From Saccharomyces paradoxus (Eukaryota > Ascomycota > Saccharomycetes > Saccharomycetales > Saccharomycetaceae), in assembly GCF_002079055.1 (NCBI RefSeq), contig NC_047488.1, positions 310,001 through 374,000 on the forward strand: a stretch of DNA of 64,000 nucleotides, given 5' to 3'. Shown here in pieces: positions 1-10,917 of this stretch. The notes below the pieces were generated by a model. It saw only the letters and a list, made by a program, of their open reading frames with translations, had not been told where the DNA came from and ran no database searches. Position numbers and translations under genes: made by a program. Every line of letters starts with the position of its first letter. The first letter of the stretch is position 1.

Positions 1-713
<713 letters not shown>

Positions 714-1393
714 ACTTATTAGTATATTCAAAATATTTTATATTTTCTTCTATGTACATATATAAGCCTTTAATACCTTCAAAATGGTAATTAATGCCTC
801 TTCAACTTTGAATTATTTACTCTTTGAATGCCTGTCCATTACTTTCAATTGGTATGTAGTGATGTGCGATGGGTTAATAGGAACTTTTACAGTTTTCCCC
901 ACATTGAGCCTACGTCTAAGGGTACAAACAAGCTTTCCCCAGCGTTTGTTGTTGCGGGAAGGCAACAATGGGAAGGCAACAATAGCCATACGCATCACAT
1001 GGAGTAACTCAAGGACGGAGAAAGAAGATTTATGCCCAGAATTACTTGGTGTAGACAAGGAATACACCCCTTTGATGCTTCACAACTAATTGGTGGTATG
1101 CAGGTGCTGCTCCCCCACGCTACTGATTACCCCGGTTCCGCTCTATTTGACGCGGCTACGAAACTCGGCTTCGAGCAGTCCGTTAACTTAAACTACACTG
1201 AAAATCATTGGTTAAAACAGCACTCCTGTCAGTATCTGAATGTGTTCTTGCAACAAGCACAACCGGAATGATAAAGAGTCACGTTGGTAAATTTTATCCT
1301 TGCAAGATTAACATTTTGCTTTGCAGCTTTGGAACCGTTCGTAGCTGTAGTTTGCTACGTAAAAATACATAACAATAGAATATTCTATCAAAA
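714..1393. other. Intergenic region RPL4A-EDS1
   Basis: 680 bases holding the RPL4A 3' end and the EDS1 promoter. A perfect 11-base match to the ARS consensus, TTTTATATTTT, lies at 736-746. Two small plus-strand ORFs occur (784-1089, 101 codons; 1032-1271, 79 codons); the second lies where S. cerevisiae has the dubious ORF YBR032W. Neither has a recognisable domain or biased codon use, so I do not call them genes. No RNA gene was seen. Confidence 0.6.
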
Positions 1394-4153
1394 ATGCCAC
1401 AGCATGTTCCTAACTTATATGGCACAACAATTCCCAATTCTTATGAACGCACAAATACTTCAGCGTCGACGGGGGAAGTAAATCGGTCGGATTCTTCGAG
1501 GAATTGTAAAAGAGGCAGTGAGGGGAGCACGAAGCAAAGGAAGAAGGCCTCTCGCGCTTGTGACCAATGTAGAAAGAAAAGAATTAAGTGCAGATTCGAT
1601 AAACATTCTGGGGTTTGTCAAGGGTGCTTAGAAGTTGGCGAAAAGTGTCTATTTGTTAGAGTCCCATTGAAACGTGGTCCTGCGAAAAAGAGGTCCACTG
1701 GAATATCTAGTGAAAATTTCAGTTTGGATAATGATCCTCTTCATTACAGACCAAGAACACATTCATACCCAATGAACTTGGGAGACAACCATTTACCATC
1801 GCTTGCTCGGAATTCTTCTTTCCCTTCGATTAGCAGTTTATTCATTCCCCCAATAACTACTCAATCGCAACAATTTGTGAAGGTACCGTATGATGACATT
1901 AAGCGTAGACGTTCTCTAGCTACATTACACAGTGATTCATCGATATCTACAGAATTTGGGGGTAATTATCGCTTAGACCAAAATTTAGGTATTGGGCAAG
2001 AGGGGAAGGATATTGCAATGAAAGGCACGATAACGCCGGTGGAGGAAACGAGCGCGTGCTCATCTAATGTTCGTCGTCAGGGTTCGCAGTCCTTTCCACT
2101 TCAAGAACAGCGCGCTAATCCCTACATTAATCCTTTTATCTTTGGAAGATCCAGGCTAAGCAGTATTTCTTACACAAGTGAAGCTACAACATCAGAAGGT
2201 AACACACAGAGTAAAGACCAATATATGCTTACTCCCAATAGCGTACGCTCCGTTGAAAAAGAACGGTTAAACTCGTTGACTGCTGGATGTTCGAACAAAA
2301 AATCAAGCATAGATGATAAAAGTGACAAGTGGGAGAAGAATTCAACTTGGAAGCCAGTATACCGGTCAGCGGATCCTTCTCGTTCTAACTCCGGAAAAAC
2401 CGTTCCCTTGAAACAAGAAGCCAGTGTTAAACCGCCAATTCTTAGCGCTAACAGACAGTATGATGAAATCTCCTTTTGTAAGGTTTTAGACATCTACTAT
2501 GATTTTTTCCATATTAATTTTCCCATAATACCGATCAACAAAAATAAATTTACTGGCATGCTTATTCCTAAGAAACCACAAGTGTTTGATGAAACCCAGA
2601 AAATTAGCAATGAAATTATTGAACGGTTTAAAACCGCCTTAGAGATTTTGGTATTTTGTAAAATAAAACAAAGGAGATCATCAAAATCAACAAAATCGTG
2701 GTCCCGTGACAATTTATGCGATTTTCAAAAAGGGTTGTATTACATTCAGAATTTCAACAAATGTATAGATGACTGCTTTCGAAGTTTAATTACTGTTAAA
2801 TCGATATTAAGACAAAATTCCAGTGTTATACCTTCAAGGATAAAGTTCATTTACTTTTCGACAATGATCATGTTGAATTTCATCTTGATATTGACCGGTG
2901 ATGAGAGCTCGCTTTTGTTAGGCCCCTCCGTTGGGGTTTTTAACGAATTTAAAGCTCATAAATTATTCCTACCTTTTGAGAATACTGCCTCGATGCCACT
3001 ATTAAATTCAAACGAAAAGATTGATGACGAACAACTGGACTATGCTGTATTGTTCAAAAGGTCGTATATCCTTTTAAATATTTTGGATACGCTACAGAGC
3101 TTCCGGCTAGGTCAACCGAAATTAATCAATTTAAATTTTGGTAGCCCCATTGGCACGTATTTTAGCGACGAAATAGGTCATAACCAAATTGTTGAAAAAA
3201 ATCCCATAATTTTGGACAACATTCTACGAAATCTTAAACTTGGTGAATTTATAACATACTTTGTCCTTAACAGAAAATCTTTGCAAGTAGATATATCCCA
3301 ACATCTGTTATTCACGAATCAAACGGATTACGAAGATTTCGCTGTTGATAAAGGTGAACACAATGATATAGCTGACAAATTTCAATTTCTTTTGAAGAAA
3401 AAGGAAAGTTTAATCAGAGAATTGCTAAATATTGAACAAAAAAATGGCCATATTCTGAAAACTTCCTGGAATTCGGATGCTGAAATGAACAAAATTGGAG
3501 AGCTGGTCTGCTCAATGATTACTCTGACATCAGGTATATTAGATTCGATTGCAAATGTGAATGCGGAGAACTCAGTTGATTTGGATTCGAAGCCACTTCC
3601 GAACACATATTCTGAAACGGACAGCGAAGAAGAATCAATGTCACCAACACAACGCATTACCCCCAACCTTGCCAATGAAGAAAATAAGCGCTACACAACC
3701 AAGTACTTGACCGGAACTGTGTCTGTTTTCATACTGCCGATGGTGGAAGAATGTTCTAACATCATTAGATTGATAGGACCAATACCCACCACATTAATAA
3801 GTTTGTACATCCGTAATGGAAATATGGCTAAGGGAATGAATAACAGAATTATGATGTTGTCCACTGCGCTGAACGAATTGGTGCAAATAACCGCACTATT
3901 TAATGTACTGGAACCTTTTAGGCAAAATGTACATGACCTTGCTAAACGCTACAATGCCGACGCCATGAGTGGTAACGGATGCTACAAATCGGTGATGAAA
4001 AACATTTATTCGGGAAAATGTGTGGCTAGTAACGCCTCAAACGTTGCGCCATTAGAGGAAGAAAACAAAAAAATATTGGAAAAGTTTGCTGACATAGGTT
4101 GGAAATTGATGGATGATTCAGAATTGGGTTGTTGCTGTTGTTTTTCTGACTAA
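1394..4153 (+). CDS. EDS1: Zn(II)2Cys6 transcription factor Eds1
   Basis: Putative zinc-cluster transcription factor of 919 residues, the same length as S. cerevisiae Eds1, paralogue of the glucose-response repressor Rgt1. The binuclear cluster is at about residues 55-87: [19 protein letters not shown] then [12 protein letters not shown], giving the six cysteines in fungal GAL4-type spacing. A basic linker (KRGPAKKRS) follows, then a long Ser/Asn-rich low-complexity stretch to about residue 350 and a helical middle region typical of this family. The C terminus has an unusual cysteine run (GCCCCFSD). Expected to act in the nucleus on CGG-type half sites; targets cannot be read from the sequence. 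Start chosen at the first ATG of the frame, which leaves the zinc cluster intact. Convergent with HMT1. Confidence 0.93.
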   Translation: MPQHVPNLYGTTIPNSYERTNTSASTGEVNRSDSSRNCKRGSEGSTKQRKKASRACDQCRKKRIKCRFDKHSGVCQGCLEVGEKCLFVRVPLKRGPAKKRSTGISSENFSLDNDPLHYRPRTHSYPMNLGDNHLPSLARNSSFPSISSLFIPPITTQSQQFVKVPYDDIKRRRSLATLHSDSSISTEFGGNYRLDQNLGIGQEGKDIAMKGTITPVEETSACSSNVRRQGSQSFPLQEQRANPYINPFIFGRSRLSSISYTSEATTSEGNTQSKDQYMLTPNSVRSVEKERLNSLTAGCSNKKSSIDDKSDKWEKNSTWKPVYRSADPSRSNSGKTVPLKQEASVKPPILSANRQYDEISFCKVLDIYYDFFHINFPIIPINKNKFTGMLIPKKPQVFDETQKISNEIIERFKTALEILVFCKIKQRRSSKSTKSWSRDNLCDFQKGLYYIQNFNKCIDDCFRSLITVKSILRQNSSVIPSRIKFIYFSTMIMLNFILILTGDESSLLLGPSVGVFNEFKAHKLFLPFENTASMPLLNSNEKIDDEQLDYAVLFKRSYILLNILDTLQSFRLGQPKLINLNFGSPIGTYFSDEIGHNQIVEKNPIILDNILRNLKLGEFITYFVLNRKSLQVDISQHLLFTNQTDYEDFAVDKGEHNDIADKFQFLLKKKESLIRELLNIEQKNGHILKTSWNSDAEMNKIGELVCSMITLTSGILDSIANVNAENSVDLDSKPLPNTYSETDSEEESMSPTQRITPNLANEENKRYTTKYLTGTVSVFILPMVEECSNIIRLIGPIPTTLISLYIRNGNMAKGMNNRIMMLSTALNELVQITALFNVLEPFRQNVHDLAKRYNADAMSGNGCYKSVMKNIYSGKCVASNASNVAPLEEENKKILEKFADIGWKLMDDSELGCCCCFSD

Positions 4154-4382
4154 CAGTCGTGCTAAGAGGGTGAAAAATAGAATCCTAATGAAGGATAGAT
4201 AAGTAGATTTTTTCTTTTAAAAACTATAGTACAAGGACATGCAAAGTCATATATCTAAACTAGTTCTGGTACACGACCAACAATAAAAGGGTAACAACGT
4301 ATACACATATTCGCGTCAATGATATGAATGAGTTTGTTTATTTGTTTTTCAAAATTTTTTCTTTCTCTGGCGGACAAAAGTC

Positions 4383-5429
4383 TTAATGCATTAAATAAGA
4401 ACCTTCGTTTTTCCTGCTTCTTGAATTACCGTCAATGCCATTGGATTCGAACTTGTAAGAAATTTTGATATTTAGGTCTCTGTTATTTTTCTCATTTGGA
4501 GAGCAAACCAATTCACCTTCAATGGTGTCACCAGTTTCAGCATCTAAATCATCAGGGAAATAGAATATCGTTTGTTTCCAGTGAGTGTATGGGGCATGAG
4601 GGCCAGTAGAGAATTCAATAGGTCTCTTCCCCTTTGGAGCAGGGAAAACAATGTCGAACCAGGTAACTACACCATTAATCATATCTTGTCTCTTGGCAGT
4701 CAATTTAAAATTACTCTTAAACGCTAGATCTGATATTTTTACTGTATTTAAATCAAACTCGATCAACTTATCTGAGGTGGTGTTGACATTGTTTCTTTCC
4801 ACAGTATCGACAATGGGCTCGTGTAAGACTAACGGAACGAATGGGGAATAATCAAACCCATACACGTCCTGCCAATAATTCAACTTCTCGTCTTTATACT
4901 GGGAGTCTTCTAAACCAGCCAAATGGATAGAACACTTGTCAGGAAAGATCAAACCGCCTTCCACCAAGTAGTGGTCTCTGGCGTAAAGAACGGTGTCCAT
5001 CATGGACTCGTATAGTAGAAAGTAACCCATCCATTCAGAAATTATGATATCAACTTTAGGGAAGGGTAAATGAACGTCCTCCAATTTGCCCCTTAACAAA
5101 GTGATCTTGTCGCTGAACCCATTCAACTCTACTAATTCTTTTGCCATCTCGATAATGCTTGACATATCAACACCGATGACATGCTTCGCACCGTGCTTAG
5201 CGGCAAACATGGATAGAATACCTGTACCGCAACCAACATCTAACACAATCTTGTCCTTGAACAAATCCTTATTTTGGATAATTGCGTTTCTGTAGGATAG
5301 GGTACGAACGGTATCTTGAAGCATCTCTTCGTGAATACCATAATGATCGTATGAGTTGAAGTAGTGTTGTTCGCTTTCGGCAAGCTTGGTCTTTTCTGTA
5401 GCAGAATCCTTCACGGCTGTCTTACTCAT
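4383..5429 (-). CDS. HMT1: Type I protein arginine methyltransferase Hmt1
   Basis: Major protein arginine methyltransferase (PRMT1 class) making mono- and asymmetric dimethylarginine on RGG-type RNA-binding proteins such as Npl3, which affects mRNP export. 348 residues, full length for the yeast enzyme. Visible motifs: SAM-binding motif I VLDVGCGTG (62-70); the double-E loop SEWMGYFLLYE with E132 and E141; the THW loop at 282-284; and the C-terminal beta-barrel dimerisation domain. All catalytic residues are present. It is convergent with EDS1, separated by 229 bases, and its promoter lies in the 298-base gap to PDX3. Very close to the S. cerevisiae protein as I recall it, as expected for a conserved enzyme. 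Confidence 0.98.
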   Translation of the reverse strand: MSKTAVKDSATEKTKLAESEQHYFNSYDHYGIHEEMLQDTVRTLSYRNAIIQNKDLFKDKIVLDVGCGTGILSMFAAKHGAKHVIGVDMSSIIEMAKELVELNGFSDKITLLRGKLEDVHLPFPKVDIIISEWMGYFLLYESMMDTVLYARDHYLVEGGLIFPDKCSIHLAGLEDSQYKDEKLNYWQDVYGFDYSPFVPLVLHEPIVDTVERNNVNTTSDKLIEFDLNTVKISDLAFKSNFKLTAKRQDMINGVVTWFDIVFPAPKGKRPIEFSTGPHAPYTHWKQTIFYFPDDLDAETGDTIEGELVCSPNEKNNRDLNIKISYKFESNGIDGNSRSRKNEGSYLMH

Positions 5430-5727
5430 TGTGTTTTCCTTGGGTGAGGTTGTCAGTTCTGCTCCTTTCTTGGAAACGACAAGGTGAGCGCAAACAGCTC
5501 ATCTCCTCAACTATTTTTATAGCATACAGTTTCCCTTTGTGAAAAATTTTTCCCGCAATCTTCCAATTTCGAAAATTCCTTTTTCTTTTTTTTTTTCGGT
5601 ATATTCTGACATATTACCCTGTAGGCGGTATAGAAAGTTCACTATACAGTATAAAAGAGGACAATGAGAAAGAATTATACGGTGTTAAGAGGCCAGGCCA
5701 GGCATCGAAACCTTTATTTCTAGTCCC

Positions 5728-6414
5728 TCATGGAGCCAGTCTAACGACTTTCCATGGGTCATTTTCTGTTTTTCTTCTGTAAACAAATCTATCATGCAAT
5801 CTGGAAGGTCTACCTTGCCAGAACTCAATCTCCAATGGGACGATTCTCAAGCCGCCCCAATAATCTGGGCATGGAATGTCTTCATCGTCCTTGAAACGCT
5901 CGGTGTTTTTCTGGGTCAACTCGTCCAGTTCTTCTCTGTTTTTGATAACATCCGACTGGCGTGAGGCCCATGCACCGATCTTGGACCCACGAGGTCTTGT
6001 CTTAAAGTACCTTTCAGAAGTTTCCCTGTTAACATGCTCCGTGATACCTTCAACCCTCACTTGCCTTTGCAGATCCTTCCAGAAGAATACTATTGCCGCG
6101 TTCGGATTGGTAGCGATATCATGGGCTTTTCTAGAGGTTCCCCAGTTGGAATAAATGGTAAACCCTCTATGGTCGAGTTCCTTAAAAAGAAGAATCCTGG
6201 ACGACACCCTCCCACTAGGTAATTCCGCGGATGAAAAAGTAATTGCTTCTGGCAACGTTTCCCTTGGGTCTTCCTTGGCTTCGTTGAACCATTTGGTGAA
6301 AAGATCAATAGGATCGTCTGTGAGTTGCTTTTCATTCAAAGTGAACTTATCGTATTGATACGTCTCGGGGGCAAAGATGATTGGTTTTTGAGTCTCCTCA
6401 GCTTGTTTAGTCAT
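5728..6414 (-). CDS. PDX3: Pyridoxamine/pyridoxine 5'-phosphate oxidase Pdx3
   Basis: FMN-dependent oxidase that converts pyridoxine 5'-phosphate or pyridoxamine 5'-phosphate to pyridoxal 5'-phosphate, the last step of vitamin B6 salvage. 228 residues, normal length. The split-barrel flavin fold is seen in GRVSSRILLFKELDHRGF and the following NWGTSRKAHD and AIVFFWKDLQRQVRVEG segments; the conserved C-terminal block WQGRPSRLHDRFVYRR and WKVVRLAP closes the family signature. Start is the first ATG of the frame. Upstream is the TLC1/snR161 region, so this promoter shares a divergent gap with non-coding RNA genes; a Reb1 motif lies 122 bases upstream of the start. Confidence 0.98.
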   Translation of the reverse strand: MTKQAEETQKPIIFAPETYQYDKFTLNEKQLTDDPIDLFTKWFNEAKEDPRETLPEAITFSSAELPSGRVSSRILLFKELDHRGFTIYSNWGTSRKAHDIATNPNAAIVFFWKDLQRQVRVEGITEHVNRETSERYFKTRPRGSKIGAWASRQSDVIKNREELDELTQKNTERFKDDEDIPCPDYWGGLRIVPLEIEFWQGRPSRLHDRFVYRRKTENDPWKVVRLAP

Positions 6415-6535
6415 TGTCGGTGCAGATCTGTGAAGTGTGCTACTAGTTTATGTACAGTATCTTTCAAAGCCTTAATCATGCAGATTAGTCATTTCTTCTT
6501 TCTTCCAAGTTGCGGCCCCCTCTAGTACTTACAAT

Positions 6536-6542
6536 TTACCCG
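6536..6542 (+). promoter_or_regulatory. Reb1 binding motif between PDX3 and the snR161/TLC1 region
   Basis: TTACCCG, the core Reb1 site, read directly. It sits 122 bases upstream of the PDX3 ATG in a divergent gap, a usual place for Reb1, which clears nucleosomes at promoters and can also block transcription by roadblock termination. Binding is inferred. Confidence 0.5.
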
Positions 6543-6569
6543 GGCCTAGCTTCCGGTGGCATCTATAAG

Positions 6570-6735
6570 AGCACTATTGGGTTGGTGAGTAGACCCGCTC
6601 ATATTTGCATATACTGCTTACCAAGATTAGGTGTGTACGCGTGTGTATGTGTGAACTACAGTAGTGTTATGAAATACAGCCTGAAAGACGAAAAACTTCA
6701 CAACGGAACTTAAGTGGTTCATTAAACATCTATCT
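6570..6735 (+). ncRNA. SNR161: Probable H/ACA snoRNA snR161 (boundaries uncertain)
   Basis: In S. cerevisiae an H/ACA guide RNA of about 160 nt, snR161 (18S rRNA pseudouridylation), lies between PDX3 and TLC1 on the plus strand, starting roughly 230 bases from the PDX3 ATG. At the matching place a hairpin can be drawn (TTGGTGAG at 6582-6589 with CTTACCAA at 6617-6624), followed by AGATTA at 6624-6629, which fits the H box ANANNA. Several ACA triplets downstream (for example 6676-6678) could be the ACA box, and I cannot choose between them or draw a convincing second hairpin. The call rests mainly on synteny. Confidence 0.35.
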
Positions 6736-6937
6736 GCCAGCTTAGAGAGACTACCCGTGGGTGAGAAATACGCGGGCAGCCAAAAATACTGGGTGTTGTA
6801 TTTTTACTTGGGTTAGTAGGAAAAGGATTTTATATATAACAAAATATATGGTGAAGAAAGAAGAGCAATTCTGCCAAAGCTTTTTATATCTAAATGCCAA
6901 AAAAAAATTAAAAAGGAAATAGGAGAAAAGTTTTCAG

Positions 6938-6960
6938 CGCGCGAAGTCGCGAAAAAACGT
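6938..6960 (+). promoter_or_regulatory. SBF/MBF-like elements upstream of TLC1
   Basis: GCGCGCGAAGTCGCGAAAAA contains CGCGAA and CGCGAAAA, matching the SCB (CRCGAAA) core bound by Swi4/Swi6. It lies about 100 bases before the inferred TLC1 start. Cell-cycle control of TLC1 by SBF/MBF has been reported in S. cerevisiae; binding here is inferred. Confidence 0.45.
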
Positions 6961-7044
6961 CTACTTCAGTAATGGCGGCATACAGATCTCGAGCTTCTCG
7001 GTTTAAAGGCTTTCTTTATAGCTTTCAATACGACTTATCCGGTT

Positions 7045-8220
7045 CGAGAATACACTACAAAGGAAGATAGGTAACCTATTAAAATGTCAGCGGCTGTTGC
7101 GTTTGCTTAGTTGTTTTTTTTTTTAGTATTTTTTTTTTGTACGTTTTCCGTTTGAATTTTCTATCATGCAAGCCTCAGAGATTTGGTAGATGCTTAATGA
7201 TGTAAAGGTTGCGTTGAATTTTGGATTGTTCTCTCAAGTTAGCAGGCAGGTGCACTTTTCTCTTTTACGAAGGACTTCGAGTGCACTGGGGTCAGCATAG
7301 ATACTTGTGTGTACGTATATTTGTGGTTTTTGTTATTTTTCTACTTATAGATGGCTAAAATCTGAGTTTGAAAGATGGCCACCATAAATTCTTAAAAGTG
7401 GTATCGCATTTAGCCCCCCTTCGTACCAATTCTGTTTTCGTCTCAAGCTCTTCATTACTACAGCGCAAGTCTACCATTACCACACCCACACACAGATACC
7501 ACGGCTAATGTTTATTAGTTAAGTTTCCATGAGCTCACTCTTTATTCTTTTCCTCGTTTTCTTATACCTAGTATGTTTTCTGGCGCTTTTTGAAGTGACA
7601 GAAAAAAGGAGTTTAAATTAGATTTGCAAACGGACGGTACTAAATACCGTCACTTTTACGTCTAACTTATCGTTAACTCTGCAAAAAGAAAACAAGAAAA
7701 AGAAAATCAGTGAATAGGAGTATATATAGAAATGGTTTATTCTATTTTTTTTTGTTTTTCAGTAGATTTTCGCCTTTAAAAGAATAAATTCCATTAAAAA
7801 AAGGAAAAAGAAAAATCTATTCACTGAACTTGCTGATAGAATTTGCAAATGTGTCAAGTGCATCAAGGAGAAGATAGAGGAAAAACTCGATAAGGCAAAC
7901 AAGCCAAAAGGCAAGGATGCCCTTTCTCAAGCATTGTTAGGATTATGGGCTACCAGTAAGCGAAAAATGATACAGGACAGAAAAAACATAATTCGAGATT
8001 TTTCAGGATGGATTTTTTTAGGTATCTATCAAAACTATTCTGATGATCAATACAGTATTTTTGTCGCATTACTATTACGGTAGTGCAGACATTAGTTTCC
8101 AAGCGGAAGAAACTGTGTGTTCATTTTATGGATTTTCGTGTTGTACGATTTTTTTCAGTTGCGTTAGCAACTACGTGCCCACAATACTTCCGATGCATTT
8201 AGATAATTTTTGGAAACATT
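7045..8220 (+). ncRNA. TLC1: Telomerase RNA TLC1
   Basis: RNA component of telomerase: template for Est2 and scaffold for Est1, yKu and Sm proteins. The decisive signal is the template CCACACCCACACACA at 7480-7494, inside a flank (CAGCGCAAGTCTACCAT) that I recognise from S. cerevisiae TLC1. The Sm site AATTTTTGGA lies at 8205-8214, near the expected mature 3' end. Template-to-Sm distance and total length (about 1.17 kb against 1157 nt mature) agree with S. cerevisiae, as does the position between PDX3 and CSG2. A perfect 7-bp hairpin (GACGGTA/TACCGTC, 7633-7651) falls about 590 nt into the RNA, in the stretch where the Est1-binding arm is expected. No protein frame of note covers the region. 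The 5' end is inferred from spacing and may be off by tens of bases; longer polyadenylated precursors probably extend towards 8350. Confidence 0.92.
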
Positions 8221-8535
8221 TTTTTCTCGATATATATTTTTATAAACTGTAGAAATTGCACGTACTTACTCTGTACCTAGTTTTATAAGCGTTTTTTAGT
8301 CGATTGTACGTGGCCTAGGTGTGCGGTACCCTTCTTAATGCATATGGTAAGGCCTACCAAATGGCTTCTTTTTTTTAGAATATACAATATATAAGTAAAA
8401 ATAAAACGATATAAGAACATCCCAGTAATTGTCTTAAAATGATCGAATGTTTGAGTGGGGGGGTTTTTATTTAGGAAAAGCGAATAATTGCATATGCTTG
8501 CTACATCATCAATCGTATAAAGTCCGTTGTCGCCA
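8221..8535. other. Intergenic region TLC1-CSG2
   Basis: About 315 bases between the mature TLC1 end and the convergent CSG2 stop. It probably contains the TLC1 precursor tail and both 3'-end signals (T-tract at 8370-8378, TATATAAGTA near 8388). Nothing else seen. Confidence 0.5.
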
Positions 8536-9768
8536 CTAATGGTGGTATTTACCTTCCCCGAGCGTTACCGATAGGACCAACAAACTTACAGTTAACATTA
8601 TGTATCCTATGACTTCCCATCTAACGATGGTGGTTTGCGTAGGTTCGCAAACCCATTCAGCCAACCCCATAAAAATAATAGCCCCCAGGTTGCATGTTGT
8701 CAAATATTCAGCAGGAGCCTTGCGATTCAGCTCTAGTATCGAAATCAAGCTCGGTAAGGATCCAAAGATAATCGAACCTAGTAGAGAAAACCAAAAGCTC
8801 TTGTCATTATAGAACAAGGAGATGGATTCCATGGATCCACGGGAGGGGAATTTTGGAATGAATGGCAAAAGTATTATCATACCAATAATACCGATTAGGG
8901 CCATATGGGTACTTTGCTTAACCAAGACCACAGCAGAGTTTTCGTTTTTGGAAATGTTACTGCAAAACCAACGGTTCCATAACACGGCAAACGGTCCCAT
9001 GATCAAGGCACCGAGACCGCAAATCAGAGCACCCTTCAACCTGTCAAACAAGAAAGGGTCTGAAAGTTCTCCCGTGTTAGGGTTGACGGACAGCTTCCCA
9101 GCAAGCATATCACAGGTAGCCTTCGTGTATGAGATAATCAAAATGCCAATGACTGCGTTCATCATGATGAGGAAATTACGGAAAACGTAGTTCTTTCTGG
9201 AGATCCCACAAACACCATATAGTAAGGTAACAATTTCGAAAATGGCAGTGTTCTGCATCAAAGCAACATCAAATGCTGGTGATAATGACAAAGCCATGTT
9301 GTAGGTCAAATCAGCGACAATCATTATGAGAGCCAGTACTGTTAGCTTAGCCACATATTTGAAAGTAGCCACAGATATGATTTTTTGCTTCTGCTGTTGG
9401 GCTGGGATCCGTGGTTGAGGATCGTCCAACACGTGCGAGAATGTGTCAACATCTTCGTTTGTCACAGACCCGCTATTGTTGCTGTCGAACTGGGAATTTC
9501 TGTTCGAGTCAGGGTCAGAGACAAACATCGGTCTCATTTTCTTCCAAAGTCGAGATGCAGGTACCAAGAGCAGCCACGATGCAAAATACATAAAGGTCAG
9601 ATAGAAGGTTAATGAGCTTGAGTTTCCATTGTCGCCGTTAGTTTCGGGTGTTGCGATTGTGCCATTGGGTCCCACAGGGATTTCTTTCCTGGATTGTATA
9701 TTAGACAAACATTTTGTTTGAATCACGTAGCCTATTACACTCGAAAACCAAAGTAGTGTAGTGGACAT
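8536..9768 (-). CDS. CSG2: Csg2, regulatory subunit of mannosylinositol phosphorylceramide synthase
   Basis: ER membrane protein that pairs with Csg1/Sur1 or Csh1 to mannosylate inositol phosphorylceramide; its loss causes calcium sensitivity in S. cerevisiae. 410 residues, standard length. Multi-spanning: hydrophobic segments follow the N terminus (TTLLWFSSVIGYVI), at about 54-70 (LTFYLTFMYFASWLLLV) and then in a series to the C terminus (GYIMLTVSLLVLSVTLG). The soluble loop after the second segment is Asn/Asp/Ser-rich and poorly constrained. The fold resembles drug/metabolite transporters. Transcribed away from SCO1 and convergent with TLC1. Confidence 0.96.
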   Translation of the reverse strand: MSTTLLWFSSVIGYVIQTKCLSNIQSRKEIPVGPNGTIATPETNGDNGNSSSLTFYLTFMYFASWLLLVPASRLWKKMRPMFVSDPDSNRNSQFDSNNSGSVTNEDVDTFSHVLDDPQPRIPAQQQKQKIISVATFKYVAKLTVLALIMIVADLTYNMALSLSPAFDVALMQNTAIFEIVTLLYGVCGISRKNYVFRNFLIMMNAVIGILIISYTKATCDMLAGKLSVNPNTGELSDPFLFDRLKGALICGLGALIMGPFAVLWNRWFCSNISKNENSAVVLVKQSTHMALIGIIGMIILLPFIPKFPSRGSMESISLFYNDKSFWFSLLGSIIFGSLPSLISILELNRKAPAEYLTTCNLGAIIFMGLAEWVCEPTQTTIVRWEVIGYIMLTVSLLVLSVTLGEGKYHH

Positions 9769-10011
9769 GGCGCTGTATCTTTGTTTGTTATCGTGCTAAC
9801 TCACCAGCTCAAGAGCAGACCTGTCCTTGGAGAAAACGGCCTGCAAACACTTCTTCAATTTGATCTTCCCACGTTCACATAGCCTCCTTTAGAGTGGGAG
9901 CGTTTTTTTTTTCTTGCGATAGTCCCTTGGCCGGGTGATAGCCGTTATGATTAAAACGGGTTATAGCATTATAGCGTTATGTACAGGGAAGAAAGTGATG
10001 AATCTACAATC

Positions 10012-10917
10012 CTATTTAAATAAGAAGGAGTACCAAGCCTCCTTCTGCTTAGCGCGCTGCTCTGCAGGCACATAGCTCTTGACGTGTTCCACGATCTTAT
10101 CCACGCCTGTCTTCTCGTCATAATTTCTACCCAAGGCGTCCACGAACTGTCCCTCAGGGTCCATGAGATAGAAGAAAATGGAGTGGTCTACCAAATAATC
10201 TTGGCCCGGTTTGACGTTTGGAGGCGTAGAAAAGTATACTCTGTACTTCTTGCATGCGTTCTTTACCTCATCGAACGTCCCCGTCAATCCCAAGATGGAG
10301 GGATGAAAGTCGCTCAAGTACTCTTTCAATACAGCAGGGGAGTCTCTCGCTGGGTCGCAGGTTATAAACAACGGCTGCAGAGTAATGCCATACTTTGAAG
10401 AAAGAGTGTTGAGCCATACACCGAGCTTGTCCAGTTCATCAGGACAGATGTCGGGGCAATTACTAAACCCAAAGTATATTATAGAAAACTTACCCAGAAG
10501 GTCTTTCTCCGTAAACTCATTGCCATACATGTCCTCCAGATGAAAGGGTCCTCCTAGCGAAGGTTTCCCGTACCCTCTGTTTGCTTCAGCCTCCTTCTGC
10601 GTCTCCAATCTGTGTTTCTCCTTGTTGAAGAAATAAGAAAGCGCTCCACCGACTGCTAGGAATAGAGCAATGGCCTTCCCCGTGGAAAACTCGATCGAGC
10701 CTTCCCGCACTTTCCCGTTATCCTTGATGGGCGTACCTCCTACAGGTACTCTGCTTAATGGTTTCTTGCCATTTGGTTGCCACAGGCGCGTTCCAGTGAA
10801 GAATCCCCTTTGAGTGAGCAATTTAGCGCCATTGCCACTCATTCTTGCGGTTCGCAATTGAAACCTGGAACTGTCATGGAGCAATCTCAGATTGGCACTT
10901 CTCGATAACTTCAGCAT
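10012..10917 (-). CDS. SCO1: Sco1, copper chaperone for cytochrome c oxidase
   Basis: Inner-membrane copper-binding protein that delivers Cu to the CuA site of Cox2. The thioredoxin-like domain has the CPDIC motif (C154, C158) and the distal histidine in DYLVDHSIFF (H245), so all three copper ligands are present. One membrane anchor lies at about 82-97 (AIALFLAVGGALSYFF), after a basic, Ser/Arg-rich mitochondrial presequence. The frame extends 22 codons further upstream (to 10983), but I chose the ATG beginning MLKLSRSANL because this is the S. cerevisiae start and gives a normal presequence. The product is 301 residues against 295; the 6 extra residues are in the presequence (around HDSSRFQLRTA), and the copper ligands are shifted by the same 6. 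Confidence 0.96.
   Translation of the reverse strand: MLKLSRSANLRLLHDSSRFQLRTARMSGNGAKLLTQRGFFTGTRLWQPNGKKPLSRVPVGGTPIKDNGKVREGSIEFSTGKAIALFLAVGGALSYFFNKEKHRLETQKEAEANRGYGKPSLGGPFHLEDMYGNEFTEKDLLGKFSIIYFGFSNCPDICPDELDKLGVWLNTLSSKYGITLQPLFITCDPARDSPAVLKEYLSDFHPSILGLTGTFDEVKNACKKYRVYFSTPPNVKPGQDYLVDHSIFFYLMDPEGQFVDALGRNYDEKTGVDKIVEHVKSYVPAEQRAKQKEAWYSFLFK

Noticed and set aside
813-1089. Overlapping ORFs on both strands after RPL4A
   Set aside because: Mutually overlapping, no recognisable features, in promoter sequence.
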